From contig CAYXZQ010000024.1 of assembly GCA_964469935.1 (NCBI GenBank), positions 1 to 28,416 of the forward strand: 28,416 nucleotides of DNA, in the 5' to 3' direction. Under the pieces are notes generated by a model. The model did not search any database. It saw only the letters and a list, made by a program, of their open reading frames with translations, and had not been told where the DNA came from. This document shows positions 8,557 to 16,094 of this stretch, one piece after another (position 1 is the first letter of the stretch; each line of letters starts with the position of its first letter). The translations under genes and the position numbers were made by a program. Source of the stretch: CAYXZQ01 sp964469935. Its GTDB lineage: Archaea; Nanobdellota; Nanobdellia; Woesearchaeales; DSVV01.

Positions 8557-8907
8557 ATGGATTTTTTGAAGAGGATTACAGGCCTGAAGGAATCAGGACA
8601 TCTTGACAGCCAGCTCATTAGAGAGATCAAGGAAAAGGATTATGAAGCTGTTAACATGAGCGGGCTGAGCGAGGAGAAGCTTGAGAGGTTCCTGGCCAGG
8701 TTCAGGAAAGTGCTGCTGGAATTTGAGAAAAAAAGGGCCTCTGGCAGGCCTGTGCCCGAAGACATCCATGCCAAGATGGACAACCTTGAGAAGCAGATGG
8801 TGATGAGGCTGGACCATATCGAGAGGGCCCTTCAAGTAGTCATCCAGGATGAGAAGTTCGCAGACGAGCACCTGAAGAGCATCGAGCATGCTGTCAGGAA
8901 GATGTAG
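8557..8907 (+). CDS. Hypothetical helical/coiled-coil protein, 116 aa
   Basis: I do not recognise this protein. It is almost entirely helical and highly charged, with heptad-like runs at about residues 50-68 and 76-112 and one break ('SGRPVPED'). No membrane segment or Cys pair. The ATG at 8557 is preceded by GAGGT 6 bases away and sits sensibly after the TATA box; an in-frame TTG at 8521 would add 12 residues but lies upstream of the likely transcription start. It is the first gene of a same-strand run; the methyltransferase starts 42 bases after its stop. Confidence 0.68.
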   Translation: MDFLKRITGLKESGHLDSQLIREIKEKDYEAVNMSGLSEEKLERFLARFRKVLLEFEKKRASGRPVPEDIHAKMDNLEKQMVMRLDHIERALQVVIQDEKFADEHLKSIEHAVRKM

Positions 8908-8949
8908 GATTCTGTACACGGTCCTTACGAAAAATGGGGAGACTGCATC

Positions 8950-9429
8950 ATGACATACTACGACGACATGTCTGAAGGCTACGAGGAGCTGCACAAAGAA
9001 GAGCAGCAGAAAAAGATCTCGACAATTAAGGAAAACATGTGGATAAGGGACACTGACCTTCTCCTCGACATCGGCTGCGGACCTTATTTCGGGGATTTCG
9101 GCTGCAGGGTGGTAGGGATCGACCCGAGCATCATGCTCCTCAAGAAAGCCCATATCCCGGTTGTCCAGGGATACGCCGAGAGGCTTCCGTTCAGGGACCT
9201 CGCCTTTGACATCGTCGTCTCGGTGACAGCGATGCAGAATTTCTCCGACCCAGAAGCCGCAGCCAGGGAGATGAAGAGGGTCTGCAGGGGAAGATTCGCC
9301 CTTTCATTCCTCAAGAGGTCGGATAAGAGAAGATTCTTGGAGAATGTCATAGGCAGGAATTTTTCCGTCGAGAAGAGAATAGTGCAGGAAAAGGACGTCA
9401 TCTTCATAGCAAAATATAAAAACCAGTAA
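8950..9429 (+). CDS. Class I SAM-dependent methyltransferase, short form
   Basis: Residues about 36-60 hold motif I ('LLDIGCGPYFGDF') and the acidic motif II ('VVGIDPS'), and 'VQGYAERLPFRDLAFDIVVSVTAMQN' matches motifs III-IV of the UbiE/methyltransferase-11 group. The stretch between motif I and motif II is only about 8 residues, shorter than the usual helix there, so the SAM-binding pocket is trimmed. At 159 residues the protein has little more than the Rossmann core; small-molecule or protein substrate cannot be told. It lies between the coiled-coil gene and the membrane protein, 15 bases from the latter. Confidence 0.82.
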   Translation: MTYYDDMSEGYEELHKEEQQKKISTIKENMWIRDTDLLLDIGCGPYFGDFGCRVVGIDPSIMLLKKAHIPVVQGYAERLPFRDLAFDIVVSVTAMQNFSDPEAAAREMKRVCRGRFALSFLKRSDKRRFLENVIGRNFSVEKRIVQEKDVIFIAKYKNQ

Positions 9430-9444
9430 CGATGCCATGATGCA

Positions 9445-10227
9445 ATGGCCAAGAAAATTTTCGACAAGCCTCCTGAAGACAGGCTTTTCTTCTTTCTCAA
9501 GACCATGCTCAAGTCATTCAATCCTGAAAAGTATCATGACCTCTCTGCAAGGCCCATGGCATCCTCTGTGAAATATTTCCTCGGCGTCATCCTTGTCTCG
9601 TCGGCAATACTAGCTGTGTTCATCGGCCTGAATCTCTCCTCCCTTCATTCGACCCTGGACAAGGAGCTCTCCAAGCTTGACACTCTCAAGGTCAGCTGCA
9701 GCTTCAGCGAGCCGATAGTATTCGGAAGGCAGAACATCGTCATTGCAAACGACATGAACTATACAGACCAGAACATCCTGATAACAAGCAGCGAGGTCCA
9801 GAGAAAGCCCCTGGCATGCCTGCTTATCAGGCCTCTTTGCATATTCAGCAACAAGCCTGTCAGCACGGACTTCGCCAATCTCGGCAGCAATCCAAAAGGT
9901 CTGGGAGATTTCATCTACCTCATCCTTGTCCTGATGTTTCCGGGACTGCTCATAGTTTACCTTCTCTACATGCTCCTCAAGACCCTTGTCATCATCTACC
10001 TGCTGAGCATTATTGCATTCATCATCATAAAGGCGCTCAAATTCAAGATCAGGTTCAGGCAGATACTGCTGTGCGGTATCTATTCCTCGACGGTCCTCCT
10101 GCTCGCCGAGCCATTCAACATAATGCTTATCAACCTCCATTACCTACATGTCGTGGTGTTCATCATCATATTCACGATCTCAGTCCTGCTCATAAGCGAG
10201 AAGAGATACAGGTACCAGAATGCATGA
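9445..10227 (+). CDS. Multi-pass membrane protein, DUF1189-like layout
   Basis: The 260-residue protein begins with a basic/aromatic cytoplasmic stretch, then a membrane segment (about 43-65), an extracytoplasmic domain of ~85 residues with three Cys and a possible N-glycan site (NYT), and four further membrane segments (about 155-175, 176-197, 204-224, 230-250) with a basic C-terminus. One segment, an outer loop and a cluster of C-terminal segments resemble the DUF1189 family, but this is a layout match by eye only. It starts 15 bases after the methyltransferase and its last 8 bases overlap the flavin-binding gene, implying translational coupling. Confidence 0.7.
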   Translation: MAKKIFDKPPEDRLFFFLKTMLKSFNPEKYHDLSARPMASSVKYFLGVILVSSAILAVFIGLNLSSLHSTLDKELSKLDTLKVSCSFSEPIVFGRQNIVIANDMNYTDQNILITSSEVQRKPLACLLIRPLCIFSNKPVSTDFANLGSNPKGLGDFIYLILVLMFPGLLIVYLLYMLLKTLVIIYLLSIIAFIIIKALKFKIRFRQILLCGIYSSTVLLLAEPFNIMLINLHYLHVVVFIIIFTISVLLISEKRYRYQNA

Positions 10228-10708
10228 GCTATCAAAGCCTGTCCAGACAGTGCTAGTTACAAGCAAAGGAAGAGCCAGGGTTCTCGGCCTTGACATTGTC
10301 AAGGACAACATAATCACGATGAACTGGCACATGTGCGTCTCATTTTCGCCCATGCTCTACGCAATCTCTGTCGGCAAGACAAGATTCTCAAGAAAGCTCA
10401 TCGAAAAGTCGAAGGTCTTCATCGTCAATTTCATATCACCCTCTCTCAAGGATGCAGCCATGCTCTGCGGGACTCGCTCGGGCGAGCATATCGACAAGTT
10501 CAAGGAAGCGGGCCTGACCAGGGAGGAGGGGACGTCTTTGGACTGCCCCGGGATTAAGGAGGCGTCGGCAAGGCTCGAGTGCAGGGTCGTCGAGGAGCTC
10601 GAGGCAGGCGACCATGTAATATTTGTCGGTGAGGTGCTTCATTCTGAAAACGTCTCTGAAGGCAAGAGGCTGTTCCAGCTGAGTGCAGATAGCTTTGCAG
10701 GTCTCTGA
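10220..10708 (+). CDS. Flavin reductase-like FMN-binding protein
   Basis: The 162-residue protein matches the flavin reductase-like (split-barrel FMN) domain: 'QTVLVTSKGRARVLGLDIV', 'NWHMCVSFSPMLYAISVGKTRFSRKLI' and 'FIVNFISPSLKDAAMLCGTRSGEHIDKF' are its usual landmarks, in the usual order. The family reduces flavins with NAD(P)H or acts as an electron carrier; the partner here is unknown. It overlaps the upstream membrane gene by 8 bases, an unusual pairing. No promoter lies between them. The following intergenic region contains a strong promoter for the next gene. Confidence 0.88.
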   Translation: MHELSKPVQTVLVTSKGRARVLGLDIVKDNIITMNWHMCVSFSPMLYAISVGKTRFSRKLIEKSKVFIVNFISPSLKDAAMLCGTRSGEHIDKFKEAGLTREEGTSLDCPGIKEASARLECRVVEELEAGDHVIFVGEVLHSENVSEGKRLFQLSADSFAGL

Positions 10709-10740
10709 ATTCTTTTAATCATCGGTATCCTAGATGAAAT

Positions 10741-10757
10741 CGAAAGGTTTAAATATA
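10741..10757 (+). promoter_or_regulatory. BRE and TATA box for the 10806 gene
   Basis: The purine-rich CGAAAGG followed directly by TTTAAATATA is a near-ideal archaeal TFB-recognition element plus TATA box. The leader of about 25-30 bases carries GGTGA at 10797-10801, close before the ATG at 10806. Confidence 0.7.
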
Positions 10758-10805
10758 AGTTTGTTTAGCTTAATATACAAAAAAATATACTAATATGGTG
10801 ATAAT

Positions 10806-11366
10806 ATGAATGTTGACAAACTGAAAAAGATGAATGTCCTCGCTGACACTCTGAAGCAGCATGGCCTTGCTGCCACCCGGGAAGACGCCGCAAGCCTTGC
10901 AGGAGACATGGTCGGGACCGACGATGAGACCCAGTTCTCGAAAGTATTGGTCGAGCCTGACCAGAAAGTTTCGATAAAGAAGGATGAGGCCCAGGAGAAC
11001 CTGGAACAATCCGAGCCTCTGAAGCAGACGTTTGACGAGGAGCAGATAAAGAACATCCTTCAGTCATTTGCAGACCAGTTCTCTACAGAGATCAACAGGA
11101 TGTCTGAAAAGCTGAGCGCCCAGGATGAGATGATTAAGGAGCTCCGGCAGATGGCCGAGGCAAAAAAGACTGCAGAGCCCGCTGTCGAGGTCAAGGACGA
11201 TGTCCCGCTGGCCCAGATACCGGAAGTTGAAGAGAAGCCGGCTGCACCACCAAAGCAGGCATCCCAGGAAAATGTCCAGAGGCAGGCTCCCCAAAGCCCT
11301 CGCTCCGGCGGCTTCAGCTCTGAGGACGTGGCCATCGACAAGTTCTTCTACTACGGTCAGAAATAG
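10806..11366 (+). CDS. Hypothetical acidic protein with disordered linker, 186 aa
   Basis: Not recognised by function. It has a short N-terminal helical region, a charged Glu/Lys-rich middle with a coiled coil (about residues 78-120), a Pro/Ala/Gln-rich disordered linker (about 135-170), and a distinct C-terminal motif 'SSEDVAIDKFFYYGQK' that looks like a conserved docking peptide. No Cys, no membrane segment. GGTGA 5 bases ahead supports the start. It has its own strong promoter and ends before a terminator-like hairpin, so it is a single-gene unit just upstream of sepF. Its linker-plus-peptide plan would suit an adaptor protein; this is inference. Confidence 0.72.
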   Translation: MNVDKLKKMNVLADTLKQHGLAATREDAASLAGDMVGTDDETQFSKVLVEPDQKVSIKKDEAQENLEQSEPLKQTFDEEQIKNILQSFADQFSTEINRMSEKLSAQDEMIKELRQMAEAKKTAEPAVEVKDDVPLAQIPEVEEKPAAPPKQASQENVQRQAPQSPRSGGFSSEDVAIDKFFYYGQK

Positions 11367-11377
11367 GCATATCAAAA

Positions 11378-11405
11378 AGCCCCGTAAGGGGTTGCTGTCT
11401 TTTTA
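11378..11405 (+). terminator. Hairpin plus T-tract terminator
   Basis: AGCCCC (11378-11383) pairs with GGGGTT (11388-11393) around the tetraloop GTAA, with one G-T pair, and is followed by CTTTTTATT. It lies 12 bases after the stop codon of the 10806 gene and before the sepF promoter. Confidence 0.6.
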
Positions 11406-11478
11406 TTAAATAATCTTTCCCTGGACAGGAGGCTTCCGGGATGGGCAAAAGTTCGGTTCTCCTGTAAAAAACAAAAAA

Positions 11479-11488
11479 TTTATATATA
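11479..11488 (+). promoter_or_regulatory. TATA box for sepF
   Basis: The plus strand reads TTTATATATA after an A-rich stretch. The leader ends with the strong ribosome site AAGGAGGGT (11516-11524), 6 bases before the ATG at 11531. Confidence 0.65.
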
Positions 11489-11530
11489 ACCATGACAGTT
11501 TAGTTATTATTATTCAAGGAGGGTAAACAA

Positions 11531-11917
11531 ATGAAAAAACTTATGGACTCCATTCGCAAGACATTCTCCAAAGAAGATCTTGAGCACGAGGACGCGGAAG
11601 AGGAATACGTGGAGCTTGACACGGTATCCTCAGGCGATGCAAAGAGCAAGATTATCGTAAGGCCTTTCGTCATCGAGGACTTCTCTGATGTCAAACCCAT
11701 CCTGGACAGCCTAAGGGAAGGCTACACCATCTGCCTTGTCAACATAAAATCCCTCAAGGACAAGGACCTGGTTGAGCTCAAGAGGGCGATTAACAAGCTC
11801 AAGAAGACTACAGACGTAATCGACGGTGACATAGCAGGATTCGGAGATGACTACATAGTTGCCGTGCCTTCCTTTGCAGAGATATACAGGTCAAAGCAGA
11901 CAAAGACAGTCGAATAG
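11531..11917 (+). CDS. sepF: Cell division protein SepF
   Basis: SepF binds the C-terminal peptide of FtsZ and anchors the division ring to the membrane; in FtsZ-containing archaea it is the main anchor. The 128-residue protein starts with an amphipathic helix (MKKLMDSIRKTF), the membrane-binding part, then an acidic linker (about 15-38) and the globular SepF domain from about 40 to 118 ('IIVRPFVIEDFSDVKPILDSL', 'GYTICLVNIKSL', 'DGDIAGFGDDYIVAVPS'). Length and order match archaeal SepF. Its partner ftsZ lies 9 kb downstream on the same strand. Strong Shine-Dalgarno and its own TATA box imply high expression. Confidence 0.93.
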   Translation: MKKLMDSIRKTFSKEDLEHEDAEEEYVELDTVSSGDAKSKIIVRPFVIEDFSDVKPILDSLREGYTICLVNIKSLKDKDLVELKRAINKLKKTTDVIDGDIAGFGDDYIVAVPSFAEIYRSKQTKTVE

Positions 11918-11980
11918 GTTTCTTTTTCTGATATTTTTAATTCAATGGTCTTGAGCTATGGTAGGCTGCAGAATAGAAAA

Positions 11981-11990
11981 GTATATATAC
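11981..11990 (+). promoter_or_regulatory. TATA box for the ZPR1-type gene
   Basis: GTATATATAC ends 22 bases before the ATG at 12012, so the message is probably leaderless and the longer frame from 11958 is not translated. Confidence 0.55.
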
Positions 11991-12011
11991 CTTCTAAATG
12001 ACTGGAAGATC

Positions 12012-12539
12012 ATGGCTGAAGACAAGATAGACAGCCTGCCAGGGCAGGTCTGTCCGATGTGCAAGACAAAGAACCTTACCCTGACAGAGATGGAGAAGGA
12101 CATACCATATTTCGGCAAGGTCTACCTCTTCTCGATGACATGCTCCAACTGCAAATACCACAAGGCTGATGTCGAGTGCGCTGAGAATCACGAAGGAGCA
12201 AGGTACACTGTCGAGGTAGATTCCGAAGAGGACATGGGCATAAGGGTTGTCAAGTCAGCCGAGGCGACGGTCAAGATCCCGCACATGATAACCATGGAGC
12301 CGGGAGAGGCAGCACAGGGATTCGTGACCAACATCGAGGGGCTTCTCAGGCGCTTCGTAAGGATAATCGAACAGGCCAGGGACAGTGCAGAGGATAAGGA
12401 CGAGCAGAAGAAGGCAAAGAATATGCTTAGGAAGCTCCAGAAAGTCATGTGGGGCCAGGACAAGCTCAAGATAATAATCGAGGACAAGAGCGGGAATTCG
12501 GCAATCATTTCTGAGAAGGCCGAGAAGAAGAAGGTATGA
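12012..12539 (+). CDS. ZPR1-type zinc-finger protein
   Basis: The 175-residue protein has the ZPR1 zinc finger: CPMC (about residues 14-17), 'IPYFGKVYLFSMTC' and CSNC (about 43-46), then 'DVEC', followed by the ZPR1 beta-rich domain ('HMITMEPGEAAQGFVTNIEGLLRR'). Eukaryotic ZPR1 binds eEF1A and helps it fold; archaeal single-domain homologues may act likewise on aEF1A, but this is not shown. The C-terminus is a charged helical tail. ATG 12012 is chosen from TATA spacing; the upstream ATG 11958 lies before the promoter. It ends 5 bases before the convergent glycosyltransferase stop. Confidence 0.88.
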   Translation: MAEDKIDSLPGQVCPMCKTKNLTLTEMEKDIPYFGKVYLFSMTCSNCKYHKADVECAENHEGARYTVEVDSEEDMGIRVVKSAEATVKIPHMITMEPGEAAQGFVTNIEGLLRRFVRIIEQARDSAEDKDEQKKAKNMLRKLQKVMWGQDKLKIIIEDKSGNSAIISEKAEKKKV

Positions 12540-12544
12540 TAGCC

Positions 12545-13795
12545 CTACTGCATCAGCCGATCAAAAGCATCATGAAGGACCCTGTATGAATAATTATTTT
12601 TTGCGACCTCGTAATTTTTGCCTGCAATGTCATCCTTCATCTCCCTTGAACCTGTTGCGGCCCTGACCTGCTCGACTGTGTTCGGTGTCAGGCTGTTCTC
12701 GATTTTTATGACATTGAAACCCTTTGGCTCGATATCCTTCCTGAACACCTTGTACCTGTTGACAAGCACGGGCTTTTTGAAATATATCGCTTCCAAAAAT
12801 GCGTTCCCGAATCCCTCATAGACGCTCGGGAAGGTGACGAACTCGGCGCCCGGATAAATGTCCCAGAGGTTGAACCCTTCCTTTCTCAGATAATCCCCGT
12901 CCGAATAGATCGGGTCGGCTATGTCTCCTTCGTAGAACTTGAGCCTGACCCCCCTCATCCTTGCGTATTTTGCTATCCTGTCCTTGTAGGAGAAGCCTTC
13001 GTCGCCTGCCTTATGGGATATGACAAGGACAGCATGGGGATCGCCAAGACCCCTTATAAGGTCGATTGCATACTCTATGCCTTTCCTCTCGACGACCCTT
13101 GTCGGCTGCAGGAAGACCCTGTCGTTTTCGTCAAGCCCGAGCTCCTGAAGGAAATCACCGGCCTTTCGTTCATCGACATCTGGCGGATGGTCGAAATCAA
13201 GGACATTCGGGACTATTATGGAATCTATGGACTTCCTTGAATAGAGTTCATCCCTCGCATCAGAGTTTATTACGACATGCCTGATGTTTGGCAGGTCGGG
13301 CGGAAATGCCCATTCGAGATAACCCTGGACAGTGTTTTTTAGGAACCGCTCCCTCTCCCAGTAGAAATCATGATGGTGGGCGATGGTCTCCATCCCTGTC
13401 TCTCCTATCACTTCAGTCAATGCAAGTCCCAGCGGTATCTGTATAGGTATTGTGAGGCAGTTCTGGGCGATAAGCATGTCTATGCTGTATTGGTTGATGA
13501 AGGAATACAGCTCTTCCTTGAGAAAGTCCTTGTACCTGCTTACTGTCTTCTGGGCTGAAGAAGGAAGCCTTCCCTCCCTGCCGAAGGCCTGCTCGTTTAT
13601 CCAGGCATTGACAGGATCATTGAAATGGGCTTTTTGCACCAGGCGGCTCTTCCCGGGGTTCCTGTCAAGCTCTCCTGCGAACCAATAGCATTCATGTCCC
13701 TTCTGCCTTAGGACCTCGGCCCACTTGCTGCTCTCCAGAGTTACGCCGTCCGTCCCTGCGAACCTTGTGCTGACAAACCCTACATTACGCTTCAT
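12545..13795 (-). CDS. GT-B glycosyltransferase, family 4-like
   Basis: The 416-residue protein has the two-domain GT-B layout. The N-half starts 'NVGFVSTRFAGTDGVTLES', as in donor/acceptor-binding domains of group 1 transferases. The C-half has 'FLQPTRVVERKGIEYAIDL' and the nucleotide-sugar signature 'PSVYEGFGNAFLEA', with the Glu-x7-Glu pair. It probably transfers a sugar from a nucleotide donor, perhaps in glycoprotein or glycolipid synthesis; acceptor unknown. ATG 13795 gives the normal family start. An in-frame ATG at 13855 would add 20 residues and fits the TATA-like sequences near 13886-13910, so a longer form is possible. Confidence 0.88.
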   Translation of the reverse strand: MKRNVGFVSTRFAGTDGVTLESSKWAEVLRQKGHECYWFAGELDRNPGKSRLVQKAHFNDPVNAWINEQAFGREGRLPSSAQKTVSRYKDFLKEELYSFINQYSIDMLIAQNCLTIPIQIPLGLALTEVIGETGMETIAHHHDFYWERERFLKNTVQGYLEWAFPPDLPNIRHVVINSDARDELYSRKSIDSIIVPNVLDFDHPPDVDERKAGDFLQELGLDENDRVFLQPTRVVERKGIEYAIDLIRGLGDPHAVLVISHKAGDEGFSYKDRIAKYARMRGVRLKFYEGDIADPIYSDGDYLRKEGFNLWDIYPGAEFVTFPSVYEGFGNAFLEAIYFKKPVLVNRYKVFRKDIEPKGFNVIKIENSLTPNTVEQVRAATGSREMKDDIAGKNYEVAKNNYSYRVLHDAFDRLMQ

Positions 13796-13855
13796 TGCAT
13801 CATCACGCCCATTTTGGGCATTGACAAACCCATTCCCACGATGTAATCGCTGCAT

Positions 13856-14101
13856 CCTGTCGATACAGTAATCAGTAAATTGGTCTTACTTTATATGATA
13901 ATATATTATAAGGTAGTAATCATATATATATTTTTCTATATTAGATGAAAATAATTGCTCCCAGAATATGATTTCTATCCACCACCGTCGCTGACAGGTT
14001 TACTGTAATCAATCATTTATATAGATTTCTGTATTTGAATGTATAGAAAGAATGAGAGAAAAAAAATAATCAGAGAAAAAAAATCAAAAGCCCGGACTGA
14101 A
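13856..14101. other. AT-rich intergenic region between groEL and the glycosyltransferase gene
   Basis: Very AT-rich, with several overlapping TATA-like strings on the minus strand (about 13886-13912, 13925-13935, 14018-14026) that could drive the glycosyltransferase gene. No open frame or RNA gene is recognised. The groEL-proximal end holds the T-tract terminator. Confidence 0.5.
14056..14085 (-). terminator. Tandem T-tract terminator of groES-groEL
   Basis: On the minus strand, shortly after the groEL stop, two runs of eight T occur in a duplicated unit (ATTTTTTTTCTCT at 14073-14085 and 14056-14068). Archaeal RNA polymerase stops on such U-rich tracts without needing a hairpin. Confidence 0.6.
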
Positions 14102-15703
14102 TCAGATTATTATCGTGGCAGGCTTCTCGTCCTTCTCAGCATCGAACTCTGTCACGAGCGCCTCGGTCGTAAGCATGAGAGCCGAGATGGATGATGCGTT
14201 CTGGAGAGCCGATCGCACTACCTTTGCCGGGTCTATGACTCCTGCTGCAAATAGGTCCTCAAAGATGTCCTTCTTGGCATTGTAGCCGTACTTGGATTCC
14301 TTCCCCTTCTTGATCTCGGATACAATCTCTGCGCTCTCCCTTCCTGAGTTCTTGGCTATCTGCCTGATAGGCTCCTCGAGCGCCCTCTGGACAATATGCA
14401 GCCCTGTCTGCTGGTCATTCTCGAGCTTCAAGGCATCCAGGACTGACTTTGCCCTGTAGAGGGTCACGCCCCCGCCTGTGACAATGCCTTCCTCGACAGC
14501 TGCCTTTGTCGCGTGGAGCGCGTCGTCTATGCGCATCTTCTTCTCCTTCATCTCTGTCTCTGTCGCAGCGCCGACATTGATGACAGCGACCCCGCCGCCG
14601 AGCCTTGCAAGCCTCTTCTTGAGGTCGGTCTTCTCATAGTCGGAATCAGCATCCTTTATCTGAGCCTCAAGCAGGCTCTTTCTCCTGTCGATTGCCTTCT
14701 TCTCGCCCCTGCCTTCTACTATTATCGTGTTCTCGTTGTCCACACGGACCTTCCTGGCCCTTCCGAGCATCTCATCCTTTATCTCCTCGAGCTTCATGCC
14801 CTTGTCCTCGCTTATCACCATTCCGCCGGTGAGCACTGCGATGTCGTCGAGCATCCTCTTCTGGTCGTCGCCGAAACCCGGTGATTTCACTGCACAAACC
14901 TTGATAGAGCCCCTGATTATGTTCAGGATGAGCGCTGCCTGGGCCTCGCCCTCGACGTCATCGGCAATTATGAGGAGAGGCTTCCCTTCCGACGCCACCT
15001 TCTCAAGCACTGGTACAATCTGCTTCATGCTGCTTATCTTCTTGTCAGCTATCAGGATGTAGGGTTCGTCGAATTCAGTCACCATCTTCTCCTGGTCAGT
15101 GGCCATGTACGGTGATATGAATCCTCTCTCGAACTGCATGCCCTCGACGACCTCGAGGCTGGTCTCTATGCTCTTTGCCTCCTCGACAGTTATCACGCCG
15201 TCGTTTCCGACCTTCTTCATCGCGTCTGCTATGAGCTTCCCTATCTCCTCGTCGTTGTTCGCTGAGATTGTCGCGACCTCCCTTATCTTGTCCTTGACGT
15301 CGACAGACTGCTTCTTCAGGTACTTCACGACCTCTGCTGTTGCAGCCTCGATGCCTTTCTTTACCTCGATGGGATTGGCTCCTGACGTGATGTTCTTGAG
15401 CCCTTCGGATATCATGGACTGGGCAAGGATTATCGCCGTGGTGGTCCCGTCCCCTGCAGAGTCCTGGGTCTTCGATGCGACCTCGATAATGAGCTTCGCC
15501 CCCATGTTCTCGAACCTGTCGTGGAGCTCGATCTCCTTCGCTATGGTCACGCCGTCATTGGTTATCGTCGGGTTTGTGGACTTGTCGAGGACCACATTCC
15601 TCCCTTTCGGCCCCAGGGTCACCTTGACAGTGTCAGCCACCTTGTTGACCCCTGCCTGCAGCGCCTTTCTCGCATTCTCCTCAAACATGATTTTCTTTGC
15701 CAT
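14102..15703 (-). CDS. groL: Group I chaperonin GroEL (bacterial type)
   Basis: GroEL forms the double-ring folding chamber that works with GroES and ATP. The 533-residue protein is a full group I chaperonin: 'VKVTLGPKGRNVVLDKS' near the N-terminus, 'GDGTTTA' at about 86-92, the apical domain with 'GFGDDQKRMLDDIAVLTGG', and 'EEGIVTGGGVTL' near 400. This is the bacterial type, not the thermosome usual in archaea; group I chaperonins are known in some archaea through transfer. The C-terminus ends 'DEKPATIII' with no Gly-Gly-Met tail. The start at MAKKIMFEENARK has GAGGTG 7 bases ahead; a longer frame from 15772 overlaps groES. The gap to groES is 10 bases, so they form an operon. Confidence 0.97.
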   Translation of the reverse strand: MAKKIMFEENARKALQAGVNKVADTVKVTLGPKGRNVVLDKSTNPTITNDGVTIAKEIELHDRFENMGAKLIIEVASKTQDSAGDGTTTAIILAQSMISEGLKNITSGANPIEVKKGIEAATAEVVKYLKKQSVDVKDKIREVATISANNDEEIGKLIADAMKKVGNDGVITVEEAKSIETSLEVVEGMQFERGFISPYMATDQEKMVTEFDEPYILIADKKISSMKQIVPVLEKVASEGKPLLIIADDVEGEAQAALILNIIRGSIKVCAVKSPGFGDDQKRMLDDIAVLTGGMVISEDKGMKLEEIKDEMLGRARKVRVDNENTIIVEGRGEKKAIDRRKSLLEAQIKDADSDYEKTDLKKRLARLGGGVAVINVGAATETEMKEKKMRIDDALHATKAAVEEGIVTGGGVTLYRAKSVLDALKLENDQQTGLHIVQRALEEPIRQIAKNSGRESAEIVSEIKKGKESKYGYNAKKDIFEDLFAAGVIDPAKVVRSALQNASSISALMLTTEALVTEFDAEKDEKPATIII

Positions 15704-15713
15704 AAATAACACC

Positions 15714-15986
15714 TCACTCCATCTTTGCCAGTACATCCTTGTATTCGACAAAGATGTATTTCTCATCGTCAATCTCGAACTCGTCCGAGCTGTATCCGCC
15801 GTAGATTATCCTGTCCCCCTTCTTCAGCGGCATGGCCTTGCCGTCCTTGAGCGTTCCTGTCGCGACGACAATCCCTTCCTTCTTCTCCTCTTTTGCAGTC
15901 TCAGGGATATATATCCCGCCCTTTGTCTTCTCGCCTGTCTTGACCGGGCTTATCAAGACTCGCTCTCCTATCGGTTTGATATTCAT
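15714..15986 (-). CDS. groS: Co-chaperonin GroES
   Basis: GroES caps the GroEL ring. The 90-residue protein matches the family along its length: 'MNIKPIGERVLISPV', the mobile loop 'KTGEKTKGGIYIPETAKEE' that binds GroEL, 'VVATGTLKDGKAMPLKKGDRIIYGGYSSDEFEID' and 'YIFVEYKDVLAKME'. The ATG has a strong ribosome site, GGAGGTG, 7 bases upstream. First gene of the groES-groEL operon, with a TATA box at 16051-16060 and a leader of about 40 bases. I see no CIRCE-type inverted repeat, so bacterial HrcA control was not carried over. Confidence 0.97.
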   Translation of the reverse strand: MNIKPIGERVLISPVKTGEKTKGGIYIPETAKEEKKEGIVVATGTLKDGKAMPLKKGDRIIYGGYSSDEFEIDDEKYIFVEYKDVLAKME

Positions 15987-16050
15987 GTCTCACACCTCCA
16001 TTCCAGAATTGCCTTGAATCTTGAAAATCTGTGATGGAAGAATCTGAACT

Positions 16051-16060
16051 CATTTAAATA
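16051..16060 (-). promoter_or_regulatory. TATA box for groES-groEL
   Basis: The minus strand reads TATTTAAATG preceded by GAGTAAGA. Transcription would begin near 16028 and give a leader of roughly 40 bases before the GroES ATG. Confidence 0.6.
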
Positions 16061-16094
16061 TCTTACTCATAAAAATAACTCATTGCACGGTTGG

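Noticed and set aside
11425..11465. Inverted repeat ACAGGAG / CTCCTGT before the sepF promoter
   Set aside because: Only 7 bp with a 27-base spacer; could be a weak hairpin or operator, but too little to claim beside the clearer terminator at 11378.
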